From NCBI RefSeq assembly GCF_000003605.2, contig NW_003114471.1, positions 5,338-32,936 of the forward strand: 27,599 bases of DNA. The letters run 5' to 3'. A model generated the notes under the pieces. It did not search any database, was not told the DNA's origin, and saw only the letters and a list, made by a program, of their open reading frames with translations. Below, piece after piece: positions 1 through 10,765 of this stretch; position 1 is the first letter of the stretch, and each line of letters starts with the position of its first letter. Source of the stretch: Saccoglossus kowalevskii (lineage: Eukaryota > Hemichordata > Enteropneusta > Harrimaniidae). Made by a program: the position numbers and the translations under genes.

Positions 1-460
1 TTATGTTGCACTGTTTATGCGTTCTTATGACACAAACAATTTAGTAACTCGTAACTGAGATCACAACTGAAGGAACACAGTGTAAAATCGCCAATATTAA
101 CCATGCTGTCAAAAGTTCAATTTGCCTGCTTCGACCAATCATATTACTAGGATTGGTAATACATAGAACGGCGTTGAGAAACCATGAGTGGTATGTAATC
201 GAAACCAAGTGCATCTGATATTATTTGTAAAATTTACAAATTCCCGCGATCTTACGGTGGCATCTAGCCCAGGTTACAAGTAACGCAGCGAGCAAGTGTC
301 ATGACCTCCACACACTTTCTAATACAAAACATTGTACACATTTGATACCGATTAATAGATGACCATCGATGATGCGAGACATGTCACTGGTCCAACTTTG
401 TACAAATTCCATGTGCGTAAGACTCGTTATGTATCTTCTCACTGGTACCTCCAATTTCAG

Positions 461-568
461 AATTTCCAACAACACAAGAAGGGACGACAGAAGATAAGAC
501 TAGGAGAGCAAGGTCAACAGACGACGTATCAGAACAAACAACTCTTACTATGACTGAAACATCATCAG
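461..568 (+). CDS. Stalk exon, copy 1
   Basis: The acceptor is 'ctccaatttcag' and the donor is 'cag|gtaaat'. The 108-nt exon is phase 1 at both ends and is open, reading FPTTQEGTTEDKTRRARS then TDDVSEQTTLTMTETSS. Its Thr/Ser/Glu richness suggests an extended, O-glycosylated membrane-proximal stalk. Confidence 0.65.
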
Positions 569-3500
569 GTAAATATACCGTGATAAAAAAACTTATTACT
601 ACTGTCACTGGTCGCTGGCTACACCAATTACGGGATAAGATTTAAGCTAATTGCATACGTTTTCATATCCGAGTCGGCTATACTTAATTGCGTTCACCCA
701 ACAGTTAGCAAGGACTACAGAAAACCCAAAACTGTTGGAAAAAAAAACTATGTGTACTCATTATAGCAACCAGGAAGGTATACATGTTAGTTCTATTGTT
801 ATAAAAAAATACCAAAGCAAATTCAGAAAGTGCAATTACATCTGAAGCGCCCTCACATGGCAACTTTCGTTGATAATGACCACTCACTGGTACTATTTAA
901 CACTCACGGTCGTATTTCTGACTTGAGGTTCTGATAGAATTTAAAAACAGATTTGCCTTTTTTTTTAAATAAAGAACGCCAAATCATTCTCAATACTGGC
1001 AACCAGGTATTACTTGTGAATATGAACACCCTCATCGAGAAATAATAAGGACTGTCGCTAGAACTGAAAAAAACAAAAACAAAAAGAAACATAATTGCAT
1101 TGCGATAACAAAATGTATGCGATGTCAAGAAAAAGCAAACAATATGTAATTTATATACATCTAATTTATGGTATTAATTATATATATATATTTAGTTTTG
1201 GAGTAAATTCAATCCATGGGCTTCACACATTCCACTGTGCAGAAATGAGTGAAACAAACGTACGTGCACAAGAAAGATGAGATTCAAGAATCATTAATTA
1301 GTTTTTGTTGCTACGTGGCTTTATAACACAAACAATTTTAATTCGTATCTTAGATCGCCAGTAACACTTAATTTACTTTAATTCCCAACAAAATACTTCA
1401 GGAAACACCTCAGTGTAAAATCGCCAAATATTTTCCTTTTTTGGAATATTCCTAGCCATGTTGTTTAAAAAAATCAATCTGTTAGCTTTAACCATTCAGG
1501 GTACGAGGGTTGCTAATACATATAGAACGGGATTGTTGATTTTTCATGAGTGGTATACATTCGAGATTATTTGTAAAATTTTCAAATTCCTACGATCATA
1601 TACGGTGGCATCTAGCCCAGGTCACGTGTAACACAGTGGACAAGTGTCATGACCTCCCATATACTTTCCAATACAAAACATTGTACACGTGAACATTTGA
1701 TACCGGAAATAATTATAGATGATTATCGATGACGCGAGACATGTCACTAATACAACTGTGTACAAATTGCATGTGCGTGAGACTCGGTGTATATCTTCTC
1801 ACTGGTACCTCCAATTTCAGAAATTCCAACAGCAAAAGAAGGAACAACAGAAGACAGGACTAGAAGAGCAAGGACAACAGAAGACGTATCAGAACAAACA
1901 ACTCTTACTATGACTGAAACATCATCAGGTAAATATACCGTGATAAAAAACCTGATTACTACTGTCACTAGTCATGTTCAGACTACACTAAGTACGGGCT
2001 AAGATTTAGACACATACATTTTCATATCGGCTATACCTAATTGCGTTCACACTTGGGAGAAAACAACATTTAGCACGGGCTAAAAAACACTCAAACTTGG
2101 TAAAAATATACAAATCTTCAGTAATTTTTACTCATTAGGAAAAGGCATACCGAAAAAACTTAATCTGTCAAATGGACATTCGATGTCCGAGCCCGAGCTA
2201 AGCTTTCGAACATACTTCATTATCCCGGGCTAAGGAGCTTCGCGCAAACGACTACTAGAAAGGGGAGGTGCAAGGGGGTAGCTGGTACATGTTATAGGAA
2301 ATAAAAACGGCATTTTACGTTTTTACAGAAAATAAAATGAAATTCCTATTTACAGTAAAAAAATAGGTTTTTACACTTTACAGATCAAGCACATTCCAAA
2401 TTACATTTTTATAATATTTTTTGATAATTTGTGTTAAAAAATCACAATTGGAAATTGCGTACGAATTACTACATTTCATGTGAAAAATGCTTTATACGCT
2501 CACAAAAAATAATATTTTGTACAAATTGCCGACGATTAAAATAGCTGATTACATTTTATATCTTGTCCATGTCTACGAATTTACGTTTTTTTATTTATTT
2601 GAATCACATTATTACGAAAATAAAAACAATTGATTACAGCTTACCAAAATACCCCTTGCCGACCATCCAGAAAGTGAAAAGCAAATACTTCTCAATGCAT
2701 GTACCGCGTTGTCCTATGTATGTAATAATTACGTGAAACGAATACATGTGTACATTGATTGATACGATTACTGTGATTACATTAAATGTGCTAAGATGAG
2801 TATCACAATGCTTTGTTTAAGTAATGTAATCATAGTAATGAATGAACAAAGTATTAGTATAGTGATTTTAACGTAAGCATAGTAATTAATGTAATACTTT
2901 TTGATGTATGTACATTTACTGATTACTTTACAAGTACATAGCAATGTACTACTGTATGTACATTGATTACTATAATTTTGTTGAAAATACATAGAATTTT
3001 ACTAATGCCATGATTACGTAACTTGTAAATAACATCGTACAAATATATATGTATCGCTTACTATGATTACGTAAGTTACATTTACATGACACTGTACTAA
3101 TTCTTTTGGCATTACTTACGATTATGTTTTAAGTAGATAGTATTCCGGGATAGCATTGTACTAAAGCATATGCATTGATTACTAAGATTACGTTACAAGT
3201 AATAGCATTGTACTAATGTATGTACATTATTACTACTATTACATTATTATATATTTACATCAAAGTTACCAATTACGCTATTACGTGTAATGTAGATAGC
3301 ATACCGGGATTGCATTGTACTTAATCATATGCATTGATTACGTTACATGTTATAGCATTGTCCTAATGTATGTATATTATTACTACTATTACGTAACATT
3401 CACATCGAAGTTAACTGATATATTGTACACCAATTACGCTATTACGTGTAATGTATATAGCATATCGAGATACATTGTACTGATTTTCCAATTTACGAAA

Positions 3501-4701
3501 ATTACTTAAGTAAATTGAACACATTGTTATATTTCTTATGAACTTTTGAAGGCATTTTTTCTATTCCCTTTACACAGAACTTAGAAGGGGAGAATTGATA
3601 GAGAAGGATGAAGACAATTTGATACCAGGTTCGCTGTACACTCATGCATACTGCGCTATATACATCTCATTATAAGCGCGACGGCTCTACTTTTTACACT
3701 CATTACATCCAGGCGATCAGGTGACACTATTACAAAAGTATTTATTCTGACGCTTGAATTAAAGTAGTCCTAAACGTATGTGTGTTTTTAAATATACAAA
3801 ATCAAATTTAAGAATGAAGCATAAAAATATAATAATAACAATGATAATGAGATATCATTATACATAAATTCGTATCCGCCCATTTTTTACGCCCATTTTT
3901 TTACAACTAGAGACAGAATAACGTGAACGTATCTTGTACGTTCTGTCCGTTGGGACGAATGTATGCGATGAAGATTCCATTGAACTCGAGCGAATAGACC
4001 ATTTTCCGTTCGCTGTAAGATCACGCGTAATCAACGTAACTCATCGTAATATCCCCTCTTCAAAGACATTGTGCTATAACAAAGTAATTTAAATTCGAAA
4101 TCTAACCGTTCGATTTTTGCGTTCACATCACATCACACCACACCACACCACAACACATCACATCACATCACATCACATCACATCACACCACACCACAACA
4201 CATCACATCACATCGCACCAAAACACATCACATCACATCATTCACATCACATCATTCACATCACATTAGTGTTTGATTACGTCATATTTATCAGCCTTTT
4301 TGTTGTTCTTGACATCGTCACGGTTTTTTATTACCTTCCACTGCCCACCAATCATATATGAAACTATCGCCTATCACACAGTTCAATGACTTCTTATTTC
4401 AGTGATCATCATTGTAGTTGTGTCTCTTGTGACTGTCGTAGGAGTCGCCGCATTGCTAGTGTCTTTCAGAAGCAGGTGAGAAGCATTCTGTCGAATCCTA
4501 TCTTGTTAATTTGTAAAACATTTACCATGGCGAGGTACTCCTCTCGATAGCTACTGGTAACATGTACTCGTTTATGGTTTCAGAATCAGAAGCGGTTTCC
4601 TAAAGATTACTCAAAAGAAGAAAAATCGTGCACAACCGCAATTTGACAATAATCAAGAAAGTCAGGGAGAACAGAAGGATGTCCGGTTCGTTAATCCCTA
4701 A
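461..4701 (+). CDS. 3' half of a single-pass membrane protein gene (four exons; N-terminus outside the window)
   Basis: Four exons join with consistent phases: 461-568 and 1821-1928 (both phase 1-1), 4403-4475 and 4584-4701 (ends TAA). The joined product is two 36-codon stalk segments rich in Thr, Ser and Glu, then a Val/Ile/Leu-rich hydrophobic stretch of about 22 residues followed at once by RSRIRSG (positive-inside), then a basic, Gln-rich tail ending DVRFVNP. That is the C-terminal architecture of a type I membrane receptor or adhesion protein. The ectodomain and signal peptide would lie upstream, so the family cannot be named. Each stalk copy contains RRAR, a minimal proprotein-convertase motif. 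The copies may be used together or alternatively, since phase-1 symmetric exons keep frame either way. The gene may be decaying (see the tail). Splice choices are inferred from sequence only. Confidence 0.7.
1821..1928 (+). CDS. Stalk exon, copy 2
   Basis: It has the same acceptor and donor sequences and the same 108-nt length as copy 1. It reads IPTAKEGTTEDRTRRART then TEDVSEQTTLTMTETSS. The copy is in frame with no stop, and several substitutions are conservative (K/R, S/T, D/E), which suggests coding constraint after duplication. Confidence 0.65.
2061..2328. other. Intronic stretch, no gene seen
   Basis: This lies inside the long intron between stalk copy 2 and the transmembrane exon. It contains a G-rich run, 'ggggaggtgcaaggggg', whose reverse complement loosely matches the 'accccttgccgacc' end of the neighbouring dispersed repeat. 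It may therefore be that element's other terminus. Confidence 0.3.
2329..2664. repeat. Dispersed repeat, copy 1 (~336 bp)
   Basis: This is collinear with 14733-15056. Shared blocks are 'aaataaaatgaaa', 'tttacagtaaaaaa', 'ataggtttttac', 'aaatgctttata', 'tttacgtttttttatt' and 'aaaacaattgattacag', ending 'accccttgcc'. No coding potential is seen. It is probably a non-autonomous transposon. Confidence 0.75.
2700..3500. repeat. AT-rich satellite-like tract, ~160-bp period
   Basis: A block beginning 'tagatag.at.ccggga' and containing 'gcattgtact', 'tgcattgatta', 'tattactactatta' and 'caattacgctattacgtgtaatgta' recurs at about 3134, 3293 and 3454, a period of 159-161 bp. More degraded copies of the 'gattac' and 'gtacattg' words extend back to about 2700. 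No gene is seen. Confidence 0.65.
3500..3992. other. Intronic stretch, no gene seen
   Basis: This is AT-rich sequence with no recognisable exon, repeat or promoter signal. Confidence 0.4.
3993..4121 (+). mobile_element. Truncated copy of the 20-kb TIR element
   Basis: It begins with 'aatagaccattttccgttc' followed by a 'tcacgcgt' block, and ends with 'cgttcgatttttgcg'. Both blocks recur in the same order in the element at 20019-20387. Most of the interior and the whole right terminus are missing, and a pentamer microsatellite begins where the right end should be. Confidence 0.6.
4122..4268. repeat. CACAT/CACAC pentanucleotide microsatellite
   Basis: About 145 bp of (CACAT)n mixed with CACAC, plus a few longer variants such as 'cattcacat'. 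It lies 135 bp upstream of the transmembrane exon, inside the intron. Confidence 0.9.
4403..4475 (+). CDS. Transmembrane exon
   Basis: The acceptor is 'cttatttcag' and the donor is 'agcag|gtgag'. The 73-nt exon enters in phase 1, matching the stalk exons, and leaves in phase 2. It encodes VIIIVVVSLVTVVG followed by VAALLVSF and then RSR, a textbook transmembrane helix with a basic stop-transfer. Confidence 0.75.
4584..4701 (+). CDS. Cytoplasmic tail exon with stop
   Basis: The acceptor 'tatggtttcag' follows a short 108-bp intron. Phase 2 entry gives RIRSGFLKITQKKKNRA and a Gln/Asn-rich stretch ending DVRFVNP, then TAA. The codons after the stop read YDT, so the stop interrupts a likely NPxYD motif. 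Confidence 0.65.
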
Positions 4702-4930
4702 TATGATACATGTGCGTTTAGTGAGAAATCGGGGGAATATCAGCCGTCAGAATTATCGACTTCGGGGAAGGAGGGTGACCAAGGTGATGCATTAATTTAG
4801 GAGGGAAAGATGTGCCAGAATCATCTACTTCCATAAAAAATGACAATCCTACATCCTACGTCAGTGGAAAATGAGAAGAAAATGATTCGTCAAAAATAAC
4901 TACCCGGAACTAGAAACCTGCACACATAAA
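4702..4930 (+). pseudogene. Eroded continuation of the cytoplasmic tail
   Basis: After the TAA at 4699-4701 the same frame stays open for 32 codons (YDTCAFSEKSGEYQPSELS and onward) to a TAG at about 4798. A frame change near 4800 then gives DVPESSTSIKNDNPTSYVSG followed by TGA and more Ser/Lys-rich text. The composition and the NPxY-type motifs look like a signalling tail broken by two stops and one frameshift. It may instead be 3' UTR with chance composition. Confidence 0.45.
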
Positions 4931-6044
4931 CCAAACAATGCAAATAACATCTAATGTATATAGGCACGAAAATCATGAAATCAAAATCAAATTTGACAAG
5001 GATAAAAAACATTTGTTATATTTGAATTTGACGTTATTCGCAAATAGCCGTGTCCGCTGAGGGCGAGGGAGACAGGAGACTTGGTTATGTGGGGCAGAGG
5101 AACAGCGGACGGACAATGGGACACTATTTGACAGATAAGTCTCGTTCTCAACGAGATCACGACGGCCATTTGCGCATGTGGTCTATTGGTGACGGCGTGT
5201 TGACAAGGCGGGCACAAGTTAGCTCAAATGAACAACTACAACAGAAACAAATTTTTCTCGAAGATGATCAATGTTTATTTTAAAAATATTTATTCAGAAC
5301 CAAATCCCAACCTACTAAACAGGGTCACGTTCTTCAAATTACTATCATGAATTTGTTTTCGTGTATCTGTTGACCGACTTAATTAGCTGAATGGCTGTGT
5401 TATGTCTGTCATCGTTTAGGCCTATTGGAAGTTTTGGACGGAACTCGACTCAGTGATTTGGAACTAATTACGAGATAACCGTCGCTATTCTGACTACGAT
5501 TTCTGACAGTTGGTATCCGTAGTTATTAATGTAGTGAACGATTAATCAAAAGATATGACGTATTCAGTCCTTAGTGTGATTGGCTTTATGATTGAAAGTT
5601 ACGCCCTAGAGTCTTTTTACTGTTTTGTAATTGGTTAGAGTTGTGTGTGTCTTATTTTACTGTAAAGTATAAGTGACTTCCCCGATCCCGCACCTCAAGG
5701 GGGCGTGACAAAGAGACAAGACGAGATTCCCCCCTGGCACGTGTGGAGAACCCCGTGGAGAAGAATTCCCCCCTGATATTACATTGATAACCATGACAAC
5801 AGAACACATGTATTATTGTTTGATACTACAAGTTGTGAGTATTTATCGGTCACGTATACGGTCTTTTTGTGTTATTATTATATATCACTCTTTGAGTTTA
5901 AAATCTTTCTTCTTAATCTCCAGCGTGTACAGATATCGAATAACAAATTGAATAAAATTGAAAAAAAAAATAATAGATAAAAAGATGCATTGTATACAAT
6001 GAAGTGGATAGACTGATATTCAATATATTCAAAATATTAAAATA
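4931..6044. other. No gene recognised
   Basis: A GC-richer patch at about 5050-5220 contains short inverted words (gtccgct/agcggac) but no identifiable domain. At 5690-5780 there are paired 'attccccc' words. An acceptor-like 'cttcttaatctccag' occurs near 5925, but no open exon follows it. Confidence 0.3.
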
Positions 6045-6251
6045 TTAAAATATTAAAAATATCGACCATGGATTGAAAAGTTTGAATTCGGCTTTGTCTT
6101 GCTCTTCTCCATTCGCCAAGTTAATTCCTACTGTACGATCGTGAATATCGCTCTCCAGGCAGAAAAGCAAATTGTAGTTTTCACTGTAGATTTTTTGACT
6201 GAAACCAACGAACCCCAAAATACTTCGGACTTTTCTTTCTTGTGCATCCAT
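6045..6251 (-). CDS. Unassigned small ORF (weak)
   Basis: An ATG in good context (aaaATGG) near 6251 opens a minus-strand frame of about 68 codons beginning MDAQERKVRSILGFVGFSQ and including GINLANGEEQDKAEF. The residue composition looks protein-like, but no domain is recognised and no clear donor is seen. It could be a stray exon, a remnant or chance. Confidence 0.2.
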   Translation of the reverse strand: MDAQERKVRSILGFVGFSQKIYSENYNLLFCLESDIHDRTVGINLANGEEQDKAEFKLFNPWSIFLIF

Positions 6252-6299
6252 TTTGGGTTTTGTGCATTTATTCATTGTGTATATTTCACCTAGTTTAAG

Positions 6300-7005
6300 A
6301 GATTTTCAGTCCAATAAATGAAATGAAAAATTTGGATTTAATCATTTTTTGCTGTTATGGCTTTCTAAATTCAATTATGAAAAATGATATTTAACAAAGT
6401 TAACAATTTAAAAACCCAAAATAGATACGTAAGTATTAATATTACTCTAAAAAATTTTGAAAAAGCGACATGCAATTTTAGCGAATTGTGGTCAAATGAC
6501 GTAATAGCGAAATGTTGATTTAGCGAATCTCTCTTGTCATTGTTGATTTCCTGTTTTCACAATACTTGTCTGTCGCGTGCCAAAACAAATGCACAGTTAT
6601 CACCTCCATCAAAACTGTCCTGAAGCCCCTCCCCCTGATTTCCGGATCCCCAAGACTTGGCCATTTAAAATTTATAATAAGTCATTAGCGTCATCCTGTC
6701 ATGTTTTACAGTATATCAAGCGAATTGCAGAAAAATACAATACATCTACGTCGATTGATTTGTTGAAATGATTAATTTCAACCGGAATAAGACAGCTGTT
6801 TTGGATTCGGTAAAAAAAAATTATTATATTTGCCTAAAATATCTCATACTTTTAGGACAAGTAGAACCCGGGTTACATCAAATTATTGTGTTTTGTGAGT
6901 ATGTAGACAAGTCAATAAAACGTCACTTTCGCCTATGTTCAGACATATATGTGAACCGCCCAGGGTAATTCGGCTGAAGCAGATTTTTAATTAGGGTGAA
7001 TTATG
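6300..7005. other. No gene recognised
   Basis: AT-rich sequence with only short unconvincing frames. No repeats or splice-delimited exons were recognised. Confidence 0.3.
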
Positions 7006-7037
7006 ATATTTACACAAAAAATATTTTGTGTAAATAT
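7006..7037. repeat. Perfect hairpin, 14-bp arms
   Basis: 'atatttacacaaaa' is separated by 4 bp (aata) from its exact reverse complement. AT-rich short palindromes are common, so a role is not implied. Confidence 0.8.
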
Positions 7038-7720
7038 ACTTTTTGAAAACCTCTACTACATACTTGAGAGAGGATACTTAATGGCCGTAAACTAACCAAC
7101 GTATTATTGCGTCCGTGTTTCGCCATATAATAAAAATTTTAACTAAAATTGTAATGACCACAATTTAGGAATAATGTTTATTTCAACTTATTAATCATTT
7201 TAAAAATTTAACATTGGCATTATATTCCAATCATTATAGCTGATTTTCATATCGGATGCCTTCACACAAGTCCGACATATATTTCACTTTATAGGTGATG
7301 TGTTGCCGTCTATGATCGTAAGATTTTGAAAAATCTACGAATAAAAAGGCTAGAGAATCGGTCTAGAGTGTTTTTGTGGGCCTTGCGTACGGAACAGTCT
7401 GTGCATGCGAGTTCCCATGGTAATGTACTGAAGTCATGGAGACAGACACTCACTGGCAGCGATGAAACAGAAATCTGTGTCGACTACGTAGTTACATGGT
7501 GATTTAGCAGAACATACTTGAGTATAATCGGAATGTCTCGATTCCAGCCTAATGTTTTGCTTGATATTTCTGAGTCACGGTGGAGAATCACTTTTCATAA
7601 TTTCGGCAGTTTGTAGCCGGAGCTAGGCTGGACAACAAGGTAAAATATGCAAATGGTGTAGCAACCAACATAGCGAGATGATTTCATATACATATCCCCG
7701 AAGTACGCATTGCATGCTCA
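7038..7720. other. No gene recognised
   Basis: An exon-like piece ending 'aacaag|gtaaaa' occurs near 7640, but no matching acceptor or coding frame supports it. Confidence 0.3.
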
Positions 7721-7730
7721 TATACTGTAA

Positions 7731-7805
7731 TATATAAAAGAGTTGGGCTCACTACTAGTATTATCATGATTTAAAGCATGGGAGTCGTCACCTGCGCATG
7801 CGTCA
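7731..7805 (+). promoter_or_regulatory. TATA-type promoter candidate
   Basis: TATATAAAAG at 7731-7740 is followed about 25-30 bp downstream by a pyrimidine-flanked 'ctcactac' that could serve as initiator. A TGCGCATGCG core, which fits the NRF-1 palindrome, lies near 7794, and a second GCGCGTGCGCA-like core lies near 7901 in the same locally CpG-rich patch. It would drive plus-strand transcription into the minisatellite. Confidence 0.35.
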
Positions 7806-7847
7806 GATGGCCATAGCGTGTCATTGTTTACAAACAAGCATCTACCC

Positions 7848-8009
7848 ATGAGCCTTTGCGTTTTAGCGAGTGTTTTTATCGTAGTTTGGGACTCGATTCC
7901 CGCGCGTGCGCAGGGGATGACCCCCCCCCCGAAAAACTACATTAACGAAGTAATACCCACTATGAAACCCGTAATACGACACAGACTCCTGCCAACACAC
8001 ACTATGTAA
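7848..8009 (+). CDS. Short secretory-looking ORF running into the minisatellite
   Basis: A 53-codon frame starts at ATG 7848 with MSLCVLASVFIVVWDSIPAR, a plausible signal peptide (hydrophobic core, then small residues before AQG). It continues through a run of ten C bases (Pro codons) and ends at the first 'atgtaa' of the 42-bp array. An upstream ATG at 7778 opens a 12-codon uORF. The frame is not the open plus frame of the array, and a TAA at 7942 blocks a simple slip in the C-run from joining it. Its real status is uncertain. Confidence 0.25.
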   Translation: MSLCVLASVFIVVWDSIPARAQGMTPPPKNYINEVIPTMKPVIRHRLLPTHTM

Positions 8010-8092
8010 CCCGTAATACGACACATACTTCTGTCAATACACTCTATGTAACCCGCAATGTGATACAGACTCCTGTCAATACACACTATGTA

Positions 8093-8299
8093 CTGTAAAG
8101 GGGGTAATTATTCACTGGGTTTTAATTTAGCTTATTTCGCTGACTGGAAAATGCGCTAAATTAAAACCCAGTGAATATGTAAAATTTAGCATAGAACACA
8201 TTATCTAAATGACGAAACCGTGAATTTAAAACCCACTGAATATGCCTGAAATGGTAAATCAGTGAAATTTAAACCCAGTGAAAATTAGTCATTTTACAG
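8093..8299. mobile_element. MITE copy A, inserted in the minisatellite
   Basis: The element starts CTGTAAAG and ends TTTTACAG, with a TA duplication at 8091-8092 and 8300-8301. Removing it and one TA restores an ordinary repeat unit (cactatg-ta-acccg). The interior carries several direct and inverted copies of 'ttaaaacccagtgaat'. The structure fits a non-autonomous Tc1/mariner-type element; no transposase is present. Confidence 0.9.
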
Positions 8300-10714
8300 T
8301 AACCCGTAATACGACACATACTCCTGTCAATACACTCTATGTAACCCGTAATGTGACACAGACTCCTGTCATTACCCACTATGGAACCCGTTATACGACA
8401 TAGACTCCTGTCAATACACACTATATAACCCGTAATACGACACAGACTCCTGTCAATACACTCTATAGAACCGGTAATACGACACATACTCCTGTCAATG
8501 CACACTATGTAACCCGTAATACGACACATACTCCTGTCAAAACACACTATGCAACCCGTTATACGACACATACTCCTGTCAATGCACACTATGTAACCCG
8601 TAATACGACACATACTCCTGTCAATGCACACTATGTAACCCGTTATACGACACATACTCCTGTCAATGCACACTATGTAACCCGTAATACGACACATACT
8701 CCTGTCAATGCACACTATGTAACCCGTAATACGACACATACTCCTGTCAACACACTCTATAGAACTGGTAATACGACACATACTCCTGTCACTGCACAAT
8801 ATGTAACCCGTTATACGACACATACTCCTGTCAATACACACTATGTAACCCGTAATACGACACAGACTCCTGTCAACACACTCTATAGAACCGGTAATAC
8901 GACACATACTCCTGCCAATACACACTATGTAACCCGTAATACGACACAGACTCCTGTCAACACACTCTATAGAACCGGTAATACGACACATACTCCTGCC
9001 AATACACACTATATAACCCGTAATACGACACAGACTCCTGTCAACACACTCTATAGAACCGGTAATACGACACATACTCCTGTCAATGCACACTATGTAA
9101 CACGTTATACGACACATACTCATGTCAATACACACTATGTAACCCGTAATACGACACATACTCCTGTCAATACACACTATGTAACCAGTAATACGACACA
9201 TACTCCTGTCAATGCACAATATGTAACCCGTTATACGACACATACTCCTGTCAATGCACAATATGTAACCCGTTATACGACACATACTCCTGTCAATACA
9301 CACTATAGAACCGGTAATACGACACATACTCCTGTCAATACACACTATGTAACCCGTAATACGACACATACCCCTGTCAATACACAATATGTAACCCGTT
9401 ATACGACACAGACTCCTTTCAACACAAACTATGTAACCCGTAATACGACACAGACTCCTGTCAATACACACTATGTAACCCGTAATACGACACATACTCC
9501 TGTCAATACACACTATAGAACCGGTAATACGACACATACTCCTGCCAATACACACTATATAACCCGTAATACGACACAGACTCCTGTCAATGCACACTAT
9601 GTAACACGTTATACGACACATACTCCTGTCAATACACACTATAGAACCGGTAATACGACACATACTCCTGTCAATACACACTATGTAACCCGTAATACGA
9701 CACATACTCCAGTCAACACAAACTATGTAACCCGTAATACGACAAAGACTCCTGTCAATACACACTATGTAACCCGTTATACGACACATACTCCTGTCAA
9801 TACACAATATATAACCCGTTATACGACACAGACTCCTGTCAACACAAACTATGTAACCCGTAATACGACACAGACTCCTGTCAATATACACTATAGAACC
9901 GGTAATACGACACATACTCCTGTCAATACACACTATGTAACCCGTAATACGACACATACTCCAGTCAACACAAACTATGTAACCCGTAATACGACAAAGA
10001 CTCCTGTCAATACACACTATGTAACCCGTTATACGACACATACTCCTGTCAATACACAATATATAACCCGTTATACGACACAGACTCCTGTCAACACAAA
10101 CTATGTAACCCGTAATACGACACAGACTCCTGTCAATACACACTATGTAACCCGTAATACGACACAGACTCCTGTCAATGCACAATATGTAACCCGTTAT
10201 ACGACACCTACTCCTGTCAACACAAACTAAGTAACCCGTAATACGACTCAGACTCCTGTCAATACACACTATAGAACCGGTAATACGACACATACTCCTG
10301 TCAATACACACTATGTAACCCGTAATACGACACATACTCCTGTCAATGCGCAATATGTAACCCGTTATACGACACATACTCCTGTCTATACACACTATGT
10401 AACCCGTAATATGACACAGACTCCTGTCAATACACACTATGTAACCCGTAATACGACAAAGACTCCTGTCAATACACACTATGTAACCCGTTATACGACA
10501 CATACTCCTGTCAACACACACTATGTAACCCGTAATATGACACAGACTCCTGTCAATACACACTATGTAACCCGTAATACGACAAAGACTCCTGTCAATA
10601 CACACTATGTAACCCGTTATACGACACATACTCCTGTCAATACACACTATGAACCCGTTATACGACACATACTCCTGTCAATACACACTATGTAACCCGT
10701 AATACGACACATAC

Positions 10715-10765
10715 NNNNNNNNNNNNNNNNNNNNNNNNNNNNNNNNNNNNNNNNNNNNNNNNNNN
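10715..10765. other. Assembly gap (51 N) with identical flanks
   Basis: The 253 bp before the gap (10462-10714) are identical to the 253 bp after it (10766-11018). The match includes a rare unit with a 1-bp deletion ('cactatgaaccc'). This looks like two contig ends that overlap but were not merged. Confidence 0.85.

Larger units (their letters stand above)
1..2060. repeat. Tandem segmental duplication carrying a stalk exon
   Basis: Two diverged copies of a segment of about 700 bp lie roughly 1,360 bp apart: about 1-710 and about 1310-2055. Shared landmarks in the same order are the 'acacaaacaattt' start, 'cagtgtaaaatcgccaa', 'tacatagaacgg', 'ggtggcatctagcccaggt', 'caagtgtcatgacctcc', the 108-nt exon and 'gcgttcac'. 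The exon and its splice sites are better conserved than the flanks. The first copy may continue left of the window. The 600 bp between copies (about 711-1309) shows no gene. Confidence 0.85.

Noticed and set aside
4987-5283. Overlapping frames on both strands in a GC-richer patch
   Set aside because: Neither has a recognisable motif or splice context; probably compositional.
8269-10668. 799-codon minus-strand open frame of RSMCRITGYIVCID repeats
   Set aside because: It is open only because the units are 42 bp. Its apparent C-terminus is MITE sequence, it ends at a 1-bp-deleted unit, and it is out of frame with the methyltransferase. No independent coding evidence.
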